A stretch of 39,003 nt of DNA from Bacteroidales bacterium (GTDB taxonomy: Bacteria > Bacteroidota > Bacteroidia > Bacteroidales > Muribaculaceae). The stretch lies in NCBI GenBank assembly GCA_015061085.1, contig SUXG01000020.1:1-39003 (forward strand), written 5' to 3'. Positions within the stretch are counted from its first letter, which is position 1. Each line of letters begins with the position of its first letter. The position numbers and the translations under genes are program-made. The notes beneath the pieces were generated by a model. The model ran no database searches. It was not told the DNA's origin and saw only the letters and a program-made list of their open reading frames with translations. Below are positions 7,872 to 17,160 of this stretch, in pieces.

Positions 7872-9221
7872 TTAAGGAATCAAGAACGACTCCGGAGTGC
7901 TCGGTACCATGAACATTGCATAATATATCGGCATATAGACAACCTTTCCATTCCTTTCCACTGACCCGTCATTAGAGAATACAATTGCGCTTTTTATATG
8001 GTAATCATCTATATTGACAAATTTGTCAAGAGCCCTATGGCGTCTGAAATCCTTGCCTGATTTAACCTCTATCGGTAAGACACTCAGCGCATCATAGTCG
8101 TCAACCAAAAAATCGACTTCGCCTTTGGTCTTGTTATCATAATAGCGTAAGGCATAACCATGCGCAACCAACTCTTGCGCAACCACCGTTTCATACACTG
8201 CTCCAAGATTAATACTATTGTCGGCAGAAAGGACAGCGTTTATGTTATATCGGTATAATAGATTGGTCAACAACCCGACGTCGTTCAGATACAGCTTTAT
8301 CAAAGTCTTTTGCTCTGATTCTCTGAGTGGGAATTTCGGATTAGAAACTGACAATACTTCCAACGAAATGCCTGAACTGACAAGATATTCCAATTCCGCC
8401 TCATAATCGGAACTTCGTTTACCTTTCCTATTTTCGATTTCACTATAACGAAGTCGCTTTTTCTTATTCTCCATATTTGATGGTATCATCTCATAAATAC
8501 GCTTGATTTTCAGCGAATTTTCATCATCATATTGAGAAGCATCACCTTTGTACAATTCATATATTTCATCGTGAATCGCGCGAACCTCAACAATGTTATT
8601 GGTGGCTATAAACGCATTTACAGCGTCAGGCAACCCACCAATGAGCATATATTTCTTAAACAAATCAAGCATTTTCTTATGAAGACCTTCGTCCAAAGAC
8701 TCTTCTTTAGAATATTGCACTTTCATGTGAGCGACCACGTCTTCCCCGACACCATTTGCCCATAAGAACTCCTCAAAATCAAGTGGATGCATTTTTACTT
8801 TTTGTATTCTTCCACCCGGTTTTGAAAGCGTTTTATTGAGTGTAACACCCAACAATGAGCTACTCGCTATATAGGTAAAGCGATCATCATCCTTTAGAAA
8901 TTTTAAAAGTGTCAGCAACTCGGGATAAGATTGTATCTCATCCAAGAAAACTATAGTGTTCTTTTTATCCCCCATTTTACCTCCGGCAAATACACTTAAT
9001 TTCAGATAAAAATCCTTCACGGTAGAAATTCCGGCAAAGAGCTTTTCTCCATTCTTATCTTCCAAGAAATTTATCTCAATATAATTTTTGAAGAATTTCT
9101 TTGCTTCATATCTGATTATGAATGACTTACCTATCTGTCTTGCTCCATCAAGAAGTAGCACTTTGGAGGACTCAGAGCTGAAATAATCATGCAGTACTTT
9201 TTGGATTTTTCTTTTGAGCAT
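7872..9221 (-). CDS. AAA ATPase with DUF4143 (AAA_14/DUF4143 family)
   Basis: 449 residues from ATG 9221 (MLKRKIQKVLHDYF). Walker A GARQIGKS at residues 26-33, Walker B-like TIVFLDEIQ at about 100, sensor-like YIASSSLLG, then a DUF4143 domain in the C-terminal half (LYLNDVGLLTNLLYRY; GAVYETVVAQELVAHG; RYYDNKTKGEVDFLVDDYDALSVLPIEVKSG). The last block resembles a PD-(D/E)XK-like fold: E-V-D-F-L then I-E-V-K-S-G. These proteins are common, patchily distributed accessory ATPases of bacteria and archaea with no firm function; nucleic-acid or toxin-related roles have been guessed. An in-frame GTG at 9290 would add 23 residues but these are encoded by the upstream tandem repeat, and the consensus promoter lies at 9249-9280, inside that segment, so ATG 9221 is preferred. 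Confidence 0.85.
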   Translation of the reverse strand: MLKRKIQKVLHDYFSSESSKVLLLDGARQIGKSFIIRYEAKKFFKNYIEINFLEDKNGEKLFAGISTVKDFYLKLSVFAGGKMGDKKNTIVFLDEIQSYPELLTLLKFLKDDDRFTYIASSSLLGVTLNKTLSKPGGRIQKVKMHPLDFEEFLWANGVGEDVVAHMKVQYSKEESLDEGLHKKMLDLFKKYMLIGGLPDAVNAFIATNNIVEVRAIHDEIYELYKGDASQYDDENSLKIKRIYEMIPSNMENKKKRLRYSEIENRKGKRSSDYEAELEYLVSSGISLEVLSVSNPKFPLRESEQKTLIKLYLNDVGLLTNLLYRYNINAVLSADNSINLGAVYETVVAQELVAHGYALRYYDNKTKGEVDFLVDDYDALSVLPIEVKSGKDFRRHRALDKFVNIDDYHIKSAIVFSNDGSVERNGKVVYMPIYYAMFMVPSTPESFLIP

Positions 9222-9406
9222 AACACTTTTCTCAATTTGATTACGCCACAAAATTACACTTTTTCCACTTAATAACCAAATAAAAATCACACTTTTCCGA
9301 GTTTGGTAACCCTCAATAATTACACTTATTCCACTTTGATACCCCTCAAAAACTACACTTTTCCGAGTTTGGGAACCCTCAAAAACTACACTTATTCCAC
9401 TTTGAT
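9222..9406. repeat. Tandem array, six 33-bp units with 66-bp superperiod
   Basis: The hexamer ACACTT recurs on the plus strand at 9223, 9256, 9289, 9322, 9355 and 9388, exactly 33 bases apart each time. Units 3 and 5 are nearly identical (TTCCGAGTTTGG then AACCCTCAA), as are units 4 and 6 (TATTCCACTTTGAT), so the array is also a 66-bp repeat; units 1 and 2 have diverged. The array ends at the ATPase start codon. Because 33 is a multiple of three, one minus-strand frame is open across the whole array and in phase with the ATPase (11-residue periods such as RKSVVFEGYQS), but it has no ATG. The remaining 9407-9536 holds only AT-rich sequence with a short palindrome near 9480-9495. Confidence 0.9.
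9249..9280 (-). promoter_or_regulatory. Promoter of the ATPase gene, embedded in the 33-bp repeat array
   Basis: Minus strand: TTTG (9277-9280), 20-nt spacer, TAATTTTG (9249-9256), an exact consensus match in the two proximal repeat units. Start expected near 9242, about 20 nt before ATG 9221. More distal units carry TAGTTTTTG or TAATTATTG at the equivalent place, one base off the consensus spacing. Confidence 0.72.
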
Positions 9407-9536
9407 GTCTATTGGTAGATTAGTTTATGCCCTCTAATCACAATCTCTACAATCGCATCCCATAAGTCCATACAAAGCATATGATATTATCATACAAAAA
9501 TGCAAAAACTATTTATATGATACCAATAACTGTCAA

Positions 9537-10409
9537 TCAGTTGTTGTCCAAGAAATTTTCGACCAATTGGAAATGGACATCGCGCAATATGACGCGACGC
9601 GAACTATCGAGTAGGTAGAACGACGGCAATCCGGGGATATCGTATAGTTCTTGGTCGTAAATCGCACACTTTTCGTCGCAAGCATCTATCCACTCATCGG
9701 GCGTTTTCGATGTTTTCCATGTCTCTGTGTCGCCTTCGACACATACCGACAGCAAAGCAAGATCGCCGAGCAATAATTTGATGCGTACGACAGCCGAAGC
9801 GTCAATCTGAGCCTTGACTAAGTTGCATCTATCGCAGTCAGGGTCGCTGAAAAAGATAAGGATATATTTGGCATCAATCTCAGACAATTTATCCCTTTGT
9901 CCGTCGCGTAGCATAAACTCGAAATCTGTGGCAACTTCTCCGACCCGGTTCTTCATTTCGGTGCCGAGAATCGCGCTATATTTGTCACGACGAGCAGAAT
10001 CAAGCATATCCGACGACAATAGGCTTTGCAGCATCATGATATACAACTCATCATTGAAGACAGGCGACTGCGACTCAGCAAGATACTTCTTTGCGACAGC
10101 CATAAAATAGTCTTGAACATCAGGTCTCAGGCTGATTTTGCTGACAAATTCGGAAAAAGCAATCTCCTTTTGTGTCACGTATGGCATAATGCTGATGAAG
10201 TTGCTGAATCCTTGTTCAGAAATGTCTTTATTACCAATGATAGTCGAATCATTGAAGTCGATATTATCCCAATAGTGCAGAGCTAAATAATTGGCACGAC
10301 TCTCGGTAGTGACCAGCGAGTCGGGTACAGAAGGCAAAGGAAATACCTCTGAGCCTAAAGAATTAACTAAGGCCGACAAAGCGAACACTACAAGCAAAAA
10401 CACTCTCAT
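9537..10409 (-). CDS. DUF5106 / thioredoxin-like periplasmic protein, last gene of the fimbrial operon
   Basis: 290 residues with a signal peptide (MRVFLLVVFALSALVNSLGS). The N-terminal part has the DUF5106 signature SRANYLALHYWDNIDFNDS, seen in Bacteroidetes proteins joined to thioredoxin-like domains. The C-terminal half is thioredoxin-like: KYILIFFSDPDCDRCNLVKAQI gives a CDRC active-site-like CxxC at about residues 193-196, and YDIPGLPSFYLLDSSRRVILRD supplies the cis-proline segment. Expected to be periplasmic, with thiol-disulfide activity if both Cys are functional. It begins 7 bases after the stop of the large lipoprotein gene, so it belongs to the same transcript; a role in pilus-protein folding is possible but unproven. 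No strong terminator follows. Confidence 0.78.
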   Translation of the reverse strand: MRVFLLVVFALSALVNSLGSEVFPLPSVPDSLVTTESRANYLALHYWDNIDFNDSTIIGNKDISEQGFSNFISIMPYVTQKEIAFSEFVSKISLRPDVQDYFMAVAKKYLAESQSPVFNDELYIMMLQSLLSSDMLDSARRDKYSAILGTEMKNRVGEVATDFEFMLRDGQRDKLSEIDAKYILIFFSDPDCDRCNLVKAQIDASAVVRIKLLLGDLALLSVCVEGDTETWKTSKTPDEWIDACDEKCAIYDQELYDIPGLPSFYLLDSSRRVILRDVHFQLVENFLDNN

Positions 10410-10416
10410 AGTCTGA

Positions 10417-13400
10417 TTAATGAGCAGGGGTTAGCACTATGTTCGGACTATCAAACAAGTCTGCCAAACTGTTGATTTGGCAGTCATAAACTACGCCGTT
10501 AGGGTCGGTATAGTTAAACTCGACTTCATCAAGATTCCAAGAGAACGTGTATTCCGAGCGTAGGTTAAGGCTGTAGCGACCGTCAGATGTAATCATGATT
10601 GAGCCGATACGCACACCGTCGGAAGTGCGGGCAAATACGACAAACGAATTGGCAGGCACAAAGTGTTCGATGTTATCGGTGCCTCGATAACTGATTCGGC
10701 CTGTTATCGGTCGGTTGGATAGTTTGAATGTCTTGTTGTAGAATACCACCATATCCTCATCGGCACTAATGCGAATATTGCCGGCAGTTGTAACGCGTTT
10801 GGTGATAAACGGCAGATGCTTTCGCTCGCCGTGTTGGTTGGCACCGGTGGCATCGGTCACTATGATGTCGTTGCTGCCATAACGGCGTTCTTCTTCGCGA
10901 GATGCCGCCACTTTATAGACATATCGTCCGGCAATCGTCGGATGTGGATACAATTTTTCCGAAGTGAGATTAAATTCGGCAAGTCGGTCGTAATCGATGT
11001 CGAGCATCGGAGCATCTATATAGACCTCAAACTCCTCGCCAAACGGATCGACGCTTTTTCCATCGACACCCAAGAAACTGGTAATCTCAAACGACACTTC
11101 TACACTCTGGTTTGGAAGATAGGTCAATTCGATTTCGTCAATAATCTCCTCTTCTCTATCGCTTTTGCTTGTACCCATGCCATTGATGCGGGCTGCAAAT
11201 CGGAATGGACGATAGGTCTCGAGTTCAAAGATTGATGAGCGATAAGAATTGCCGATATAGTCTTGACCTTTCTTGTCCGGGTGAGCAGAGAGTGAGTTCG
11301 GTTGATTGGATGAGATTCTCACAATGTCAGAGCTTCGCGGCGTGTTAGTGCGAAGATAGATGTTGTAGTGGCCTGTGTTTGTCGCTATATGATTGCGAGG
11401 CATAAACATCATTACGCGACCATTGGAAGATGTGTTCCAATACTCTTCATCGACAGGATAGAATTTACAGTCAAATTGATTGACATTTGCGCTGCTTTCT
11501 TCGCCATCTTGCAGATAGTCGAGCGTCTTCGAATAAAGCAGGAACTCATCATTTTGTCCGGCATTGATGCTTAGTCCCGTATTCTTATCGATTAGTTTGA
11601 GATTAAATGTGATAAGGGCATTCTTTTTTTGAGGCACCAATGCGTAATATATGAGCTCGTCTTGTGCAAATTCTCCATCATATCCGGTGGGGTGAAATTC
11701 ATTCAGACCATCGGTCATAATGGCACGTTGATGATTAGTGAAGTTGAAAGTCTTCGTGAGCGATTCGAAGTGTTTAGCCTCGATAGTGATATTTTCTGTT
11801 GCACCCTCGTTGAATGTGAGGATATTTTTGAAATAGATACGTTGAGGCCCCGGCTCGGTTACTATGTATTCGTATTTGTATTCGATGCCGGGATAATCTT
11901 CGCCAAACCATCCATCTTCACCTTTACGAATGACAGGCAAAGTCATACCCGATGAGGCACGCACATCGAGTGTGTTGACCGAAATGAGTACCGGGAACGG
12001 ATAAAGTATGTCTGGGCAACTTTCCGGTATGGTGAATTTGAGTGTGACAAATTCGCCGATGACACCACCATAAATCTGTGTACCGACCCATGATGGTATG
12101 AATTTTTGAGGTTTTATGACGTTTACTTCAATGGTGCGTTGCAGTTTACCCTTTTTAATTAGCAACATACCCTCTTGAATGTCGTTGTGCAAAGGGTTGA
12201 GATTGATTATAATTTCACCGTTGCCCGTTGTGGTGTCGAAATTATGGGTGAAATTGTGAGCCGCCACATTGTTGCTACCCAACCACGACACATCAGGCTT
12301 ATCGGCTTGAGAGAGTGAGCCGCCATCAATTCGTTTAAGGGTATAGCGCAAAGTGTATTTATCACCGGCTCTTTCAGCATCTAATACTACCCCGGTGGTG
12401 CTGACACTCATACGATATTTCTCATCTTCAATTTCTGTTACCCAAGAGTCAATTGAGATCCAGATATTGTTGGAGAAAGGAGCGCTTAAAGCCTCCTCAA
12501 AAGTTTTGCTGCCGTGAGAAAGTTTGCCCGTGATGTGTAGCGTGTATGCATGGTTGCGCCTAATCATAATCTGATTGCCCTCACTGTCGATTAGCGACAC
12601 ACGATAGTAAAGGTCTTCGTATGTGCCTTGATTTCTTCCTTTTATGATTACACTGATGGGGTTGTCAATGGTGTTTGCGTGTTCAAAAACGTAGTCTTCG
12701 GGCTTGGTGTTGATGTCCTCAATATTACTCATCATGATGGTATTGAGGGGCAGTGTTATGAACGGCTCATTTCCCGGCCAGACAAATCCGTCTTGTGGGT
12801 GGTGAGGAGCCACTGTGCCGAATGCATGGATATTTGTCGTAACATATCCTGTCACCGTAAAATATGGGGTGGTCCAATCGTCAATTTTGATCATCGCTTG
12901 ATTGCGTATCAACTCGACACCTTTTGGCATAGCAGAGATTTGGTCGCTAAAACTTTGCTGACCATTTTTGACTATGCGAGCCCAATAGACCAACATGCCG
13001 GACGCACCCTCCATGTCGGCCATGACAGCCTCTTCGTTTTTGTTTAGGAAGTCCTTGTTGTTGAATAAGTTACTATTCTGGTTAGCGAGGAAATGTATTA
13101 TGTGCGTTTCTTCCGGAATATCTGCTTGAAATCTGCCTTCGGTCGGTCCGTCATGAGTGATTTTCGCATCGACGGTCGTAATAAACAGTCCGTAGGGATT
13201 GAAACAAAACAGCGTAAGACTTTGTATATCAACTCCATCGGGATCGACAGAACGAGTGTCAACACGCTTCATGTCGGAAACATGAGTCGTGAATTGCAGT
13301 CTGACATATCCTTCAGGCACATCATTATCTGTGGGTATAAACATATCATCGACACACGATGAAAGCAGCAATAATAGACAGACTATGATTGCCGATGTCG

Positions 13401-13431
13401 ATTGAACGATATTGTTGACAAATCTTTTCAT
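10417..13431 (-). CDS. Giant pilus lipoprotein (DUF4906-like, probable fimbrial tip adhesin)
   Basis: 1004 residues. Lipoprotein signal ends LLLLLSSC (Cys 26). The N-terminal part (YVRLQFTTHVSDMKRVDTRSVDPDGVDIQSLTLFCF) has the fimbrillin-like opening seen in FimA/Mfa family proteins, with a D-T-R-S Arg that could serve as a processing site; LNTIMMSNIEDI and ISVIIKGRNQGTYEDLYYRVSL also resemble this family. The rest is strand-rich and contains several Ig-like blocks, ending RYSLNLRSEYTFSWNLDEVEFNY. Size and gene position match the DUF4906-type accessory or tip subunits of Bacteroidales pili. Likely exported by Lol/Bam-independent lipoprotein routes and assembled at the pilus tip; ligand unknown. 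Ten bases separate it from the preceding gene. The DUF4906 label is from memory of architecture, not a search. Confidence 0.62.
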   Translation of the reverse strand: MKRFVNNIVQSTSAIIVCLLLLLSSCVDDMFIPTDNDVPEGYVRLQFTTHVSDMKRVDTRSVDPDGVDIQSLTLFCFNPYGLFITTVDAKITHDGPTEGRFQADIPEETHIIHFLANQNSNLFNNKDFLNKNEEAVMADMEGASGMLVYWARIVKNGQQSFSDQISAMPKGVELIRNQAMIKIDDWTTPYFTVTGYVTTNIHAFGTVAPHHPQDGFVWPGNEPFITLPLNTIMMSNIEDINTKPEDYVFEHANTIDNPISVIIKGRNQGTYEDLYYRVSLIDSEGNQIMIRRNHAYTLHITGKLSHGSKTFEEALSAPFSNNIWISIDSWVTEIEDEKYRMSVSTTGVVLDAERAGDKYTLRYTLKRIDGGSLSQADKPDVSWLGSNNVAAHNFTHNFDTTTGNGEIIINLNPLHNDIQEGMLLIKKGKLQRTIEVNVIKPQKFIPSWVGTQIYGGVIGEFVTLKFTIPESCPDILYPFPVLISVNTLDVRASSGMTLPVIRKGEDGWFGEDYPGIEYKYEYIVTEPGPQRIYFKNILTFNEGATENITIEAKHFESLTKTFNFTNHQRAIMTDGLNEFHPTGYDGEFAQDELIYYALVPQKKNALITFNLKLIDKNTGLSINAGQNDEFLLYSKTLDYLQDGEESSANVNQFDCKFYPVDEEYWNTSSNGRVMMFMPRNHIATNTGHYNIYLRTNTPRSSDIVRISSNQPNSLSAHPDKKGQDYIGNSYRSSIFELETYRPFRFAARINGMGTSKSDREEEIIDEIELTYLPNQSVEVSFEITSFLGVDGKSVDPFGEEFEVYIDAPMLDIDYDRLAEFNLTSEKLYPHPTIAGRYVYKVAASREEERRYGSNDIIVTDATGANQHGERKHLPFITKRVTTAGNIRISADEDMVVFYNKTFKLSNRPITGRISYRGTDNIEHFVPANSFVVFARTSDGVRIGSIMITSDGRYSLNLRSEYTFSWNLDEVEFNYTDPNGVVYDCQINSLADLFDSPNIVLTPAH

Positions 13432-13441
13432 AATTCAGTTG

Positions 13442-15640
13442 TTAATAAGCATCTCGCACACAACGGATAGCTGATTCGTTGCCCGATACATCAGCCTTGT
13501 TGTTTTTAACCGGTCCGCTTGCGCTCATATAGTATTGTCCATTAAGGAGGTAGTCGATAGCATCTGCATTGTCGTTTTTACCACCTTGCAGGGTTTCGAT
13601 GATTTTCAATTCGGCTTCAGTAGGCAGTCGCCAGTTGTCGAGAATGACGGCTTCTCCATTATCGTCTTTATAGACTTCCACATAGTTTTCACAGTGGATA
13701 TTAAAGATTTCGCGACGGTCGGGAATACCATTTCGGTTGCTATCCTTTGTGTCGCTGATATTACCCAAGTTGCCGTATGTCGTATAGATACTACCCAAGC
13801 GCGAAGCAATCATAAACGACGGTGACACGAGCAAAGCATTGTCCGATCCGCTATCGGTATAGCCGTTTTCATCCATGCGAGGACGTCCGACGATATAGTC
13901 ATGCGATGTCGCAGTGATACGAATGTGATAAAGTCGGGCATTAGTGTTGCTTTCGCATGTGCCGACAGTCTTTGCTGTCGCACTGTTGCTATATCTATCC
14001 CACTCATAGAATGAAGTGGTCGATTTCCCGGTACTTTCATTATATGATGACACAACTTTCGAGTGCCAGAAACTGCTTGAATTAACGCTTCTCGAGTAAC
14101 TGTCTTCTGAATATCGATGATTATTGTTCCATGTGCTTGAACTCAAGCCGACCGACACTATTCTATCGCCTTTGTACTGATAGCTTGTGGCACGCGCGTT
14201 GCTCGATTTGAAGTCAGAGCGATAGGAGTACCAACTCTGCTGGTTGACAATATATATCAACGGATATTGCTCGATATATACCGTTCTGGAGATGCCGTCT
14301 TCGTTGGTCACACGCATTTTGATGTAGCGAATGGTGTTATTGGTCGGAATCGGGCTATTGATTGCGATTTTGCCGGCAATACCACCATCAGGCTGACCAT
14401 TGATGCCTGCCGTCGAATATTCTTTGCGGATGCCGAATTTATCGGTGAAATAGCATTCTTCGATTGTTGTCACCACAGGCGATGACGACGAAAAGCGCAA
14501 TGTGGTGGAGTCGAGTTCGACGTTATGCATACGGATTGTATCGTGGCTGAGCGAGAGATATTGCAATGACTGATTGCTATTGATGTCGATATTGACATCT
14601 GTCCATTCAGCAGCATGATATTTCAACTCATCAAGCTCGATCGGGTCAGATGTCTCTTCAGCTCCCGGAGCATTGATTGTGCCTGTCACCTCATAACTCT
14701 TGTTGCGTTCAATCATACTGTTCGGATTGAGAAGAATTTGGTAGTAACTATTGGCATATTCTTTTCCGTTGTAGGTCACAGGGATATTGACGATGAGCGA
14801 CGTACCATTTTCAAAAAAACTTTCGCCCACCCAACTATGGCTATATACATACATTCTGACCAACACCTCTTCTTCGCTCCAACTGAAATATTGACCTGTC
14901 GTTTTATCGGGGATTCGTAGTTGAGTCTCATGAGGAGGCATTTCGCTGAGCAACATTGTGCTATACGGCATGTTTTTAATATAATATCCAATATGCTCAT
15001 TATAGTTGAAGGTCACATTATCGCCTTTACGCAGACGAACAGTGATTTTAGCGGCTGCACGACGCAACATGACTTGCAACACTGTCTCATCGTTGTCGTT
15101 TCCATTATTCAGCACTATAGGTGTCGGCAAGAGAGGACGATTGGTGCCTTTGAGGAATGCGATGCCGTCCATCAAGAAATGCGATGGCACATCGATAAGA
15201 TTTTGCCCCGTCATATGGATATTATAGTCCGTCTGCTTCATGCGTCGCAATTCCTCAAGACGAGTGATGTCGGAGAAAGTGCTTGCAGGATGGGTACTAT
15301 TGGCGATGACATAGACATAGTACTTGCTATTAGCAACCAAATCGTTGCGCTTGACACGAAGGCTTACGACGCCTTTTGAAGTCGTAGTTAGGACTCTTTC
15401 ATGATAGACCTTGCTTTCGTCTTGCGAATCAAAAATCATCACATCAAGATGCCGGACTGCTTCTTCAGCCGGAAGGAGCGATGTCTCGGCACGAGTTATC
15501 TCTAATGATGGTGTGACTACATGCAATTGAATGTATTCGGCATCATACGACAATCCATTGCTCACGTCATCGCTTGTGCAAGCGAGCACTGAACAAAAGA
15601 CCAAAATCAATATGTAGTAGAACACCTTTTTCATTTTCAT
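13442..15640 (-). CDS. Large fimbrial lipoprotein with C-terminal FISUMP/DUF1566-like module
   Basis: 732 residues. Lipoprotein signal ends CSVLAC (Cys 21). A fimbrillin-like N-terminal region follows: YIQLHVVTPSLEITRAETS, EEAVRHLDVMIFDS, KYYVYVIANS. The C-terminal stretch DNWRLPTEAELKIIETLQGG then YYMSASGPV and ESAIRCVRDAY is the pattern of FISUMP/DUF1566-like modules (W-R-L-P-T-x-x-E-[LW] and a final R-C-V-[RK]-D) found on cell-surface and DUF4906 proteins. Probable accessory or tip subunit; ligand unknown. Its ATG overlaps the previous stop codon (TAATG at 15640), so the two genes are translationally coupled. A run of Ser/Tyr/Asn-rich residues around 480-560 may be a flexible stalk. Confidence 0.68.
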   Translation of the reverse strand: MKMKKVFYYILILVFCSVLACTSDDVSNGLSYDAEYIQLHVVTPSLEITRAETSLLPAEEAVRHLDVMIFDSQDESKVYHERVLTTTSKGVVSLRVKRNDLVANSKYYVYVIANSTHPASTFSDITRLEELRRMKQTDYNIHMTGQNLIDVPSHFLMDGIAFLKGTNRPLLPTPIVLNNGNDNDETVLQVMLRRAAAKITVRLRKGDNVTFNYNEHIGYYIKNMPYSTMLLSEMPPHETQLRIPDKTTGQYFSWSEEEVLVRMYVYSHSWVGESFFENGTSLIVNIPVTYNGKEYANSYYQILLNPNSMIERNKSYEVTGTINAPGAEETSDPIELDELKYHAAEWTDVNIDINSNQSLQYLSLSHDTIRMHNVELDSTTLRFSSSSPVVTTIEECYFTDKFGIRKEYSTAGINGQPDGGIAGKIAINSPIPTNNTIRYIKMRVTNEDGISRTVYIEQYPLIYIVNQQSWYSYRSDFKSSNARATSYQYKGDRIVSVGLSSSTWNNNHRYSEDSYSRSVNSSSFWHSKVVSSYNESTGKSTTSFYEWDRYSNSATAKTVGTCESNTNARLYHIRITATSHDYIVGRPRMDENGYTDSGSDNALLVSPSFMIASRLGSIYTTYGNLGNISDTKDSNRNGIPDRREIFNIHCENYVEVYKDDNGEAVILDNWRLPTEAELKIIETLQGGKNDNADAIDYLLNGQYYMSASGPVKNNKADVSGNESAIRCVRDAY

Positions 15641-17142
15641 TATTGTTGTAAAATAGCTATTCTTTGCGGACTATTTCCACTGTTAGGCCATGCTATCTTG
15701 TTGCTTTCGCCATTTATAAGCAGATACATCGACATCTCCGACGGCATCCAATCTTGAGTGTAGGTGATACCGAAATTGACGATGTCGCCCGCCTTGTCGG
15801 CATTGCGAGGTATCACTTTAATGTTATACCAAGTGTCTGCAGCCACCCACTGCGAAGGCGATGTGAGTTCGCGATGAGAAAGGTCATACACCTTTATAGT
15901 ATAGTCCATATCCGACTGATCGACTACCGGCATCCACTTTTGACCTATAGGCTCGGTCATTCTGAACCACACAGAGAATGCTCCTGCTTCCGGATTGACA
16001 TTGTTGTAGGTCATCACCGGCGATGTAGTAATCGGTTTTTCCGGATTGTGGAGATACTCTTGCAAGTCCGGAATGATAGGGTTGTGGTAAGTCGGATATT
16101 GGAACACGCCACGATTCCATGTGCCGCCGTCCTCCCATTCGACCACTTCATACTCAAGCAACAAGCTGCTGCTTATGCCCGAAATGGTGTAGTTGTATAA
16201 ATGGTTGCGAGTGATGTTGTATTCGCTGCCGGGGATCGCTTCGCCAATCGAGTCATACTGACAAAAAGAGATGGCATTGCTGTAGATCATATCTGCTCCG
16301 TTTCTATTGAGTGTCACGCTGATGCTTGGCCTATTGTCAGCAGTGTGAAGCACATTGAATTCGGGGAGATAAATAGTCATCTCTTTGCCTGCAATGGTCG
16401 ATGCAAAACTCAATCCGTCGCCATGATTGTGATGACTATGAAGCGAGTTGTGACATTCCTCTTGACTTAGGTCTTTAGTGCGTGAGACGCTTTCCCATCC
16501 CTTAGGCATACAATATCCTTCTGCGTTGTGATGATCGATTGATGCAGATGTCAGACGATAGCCGTTATTATACATGGCATCGCTTAGTCTGACCACCGTC
16601 TTTGCGACAGATCGCAAAACATCGATAGTGCCTAATTGCTGTAAATTATCCGTCGAAAGAGTGTGTTGCATAAATCCGACCATCGGAATGTAGCCATCGG
16701 GATAGCTGATATCGTCGATGCTATAGATGAGCGAAGAGATTTTTTCGATTGCTTCCGGACAATTGACCAGAACGACAACCTTATAGGTATTGCCCGCAAT
16801 AAGATTGATGTGAGAAATATCGCCGACAAATGTATAAACATAGGCACTTTCGTTCCAATACATAATGCTTTCGGCTTTACCCATTAAGTGATCGCTGTGG
16901 TCATAGAAGAGCACCTGCAATGCTCCATCTTTTATGCGACTATCGAATGAAGTACCCAAGTCGGCATCATAATCATCGCCCCATGTGCGAGTAGCAAGTT
17001 CTTCATCGATGCGCAGTGAGAAGACGACACGACGACCCTCCTCGTCGATGATTTCATCGCCATGAGGATAGTCGTAGATGCAAGAAGTCATTGCGATCAT
17101 CGCAATCAGCATCAGCATGATATGTTCAAGCCTTCTTATCAC
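15640..17142 (-). CDS. FimB/Mfa2-like fimbrial lipoprotein, second copy
   Basis: 500 residues. Lipoprotein signal ends MIAMTSC (Cys 21). The N-terminal half has the Mfa2/fimbrillin layout: VVFSLRIDEELATRTWGDD, DGALQVLFYDHSDHLMGKAES, GNTYKVVVLVNCPEA, and RSVAKTVVRLSDAMYNNGYRLTSASI. The second half (about 330-500) is a separate strand-rich domain: PEAGAFSVWFRMTEPIGQKWMPV and a late GDIVNFGITYTQDW. It could be a minor shaft subunit, an adaptor or a tip component like P. gingivalis FimC/Mfa3; which one is not decidable. It begins 18 bases after the anchor gene and ends overlapping the next ATG by one base. Confidence 0.68.
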   Translation of the reverse strand: MIRRLEHIMLMLIAMIAMTSCIYDYPHGDEIIDEEGRRVVFSLRIDEELATRTWGDDYDADLGTSFDSRIKDGALQVLFYDHSDHLMGKAESIMYWNESAYVYTFVGDISHINLIAGNTYKVVVLVNCPEAIEKISSLIYSIDDISYPDGYIPMVGFMQHTLSTDNLQQLGTIDVLRSVAKTVVRLSDAMYNNGYRLTSASIDHHNAEGYCMPKGWESVSRTKDLSQEECHNSLHSHHNHGDGLSFASTIAGKEMTIYLPEFNVLHTADNRPSISVTLNRNGADMIYSNAISFCQYDSIGEAIPGSEYNITRNHLYNYTISGISSSLLLEYEVVEWEDGGTWNRGVFQYPTYHNPIIPDLQEYLHNPEKPITTSPVMTYNNVNPEAGAFSVWFRMTEPIGQKWMPVVDQSDMDYTIKVYDLSHRELTSPSQWVAADTWYNIKVIPRNADKAGDIVNFGITYTQDWMPSEMSMYLLINGESNKIAWPNSGNSPQRIAILQQ

Positions 17143-17160
17143 TGTCTTATTATTACTATC

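Noticed and set aside
9222..9290. N-terminal extension of the ATPase from GTG 9290
   Set aside because: The extra residues are a translated form of the tandem repeat and the consensus promoter lies within that segment; ATG 9221 begins the normal family sequence.
9222..9406. CRISPR array
   Set aside because: Units are directly contiguous with no unique spacers between repeats, and no cas gene is near; it is a plain tandem repeat.
10816..16470. Several plus-strand open frames opposite the fimbrial lipoprotein genes
   Set aside because: Each lies wholly inside a longer minus-strand gene with signal peptide and operon spacing; none has a recognisable domain.
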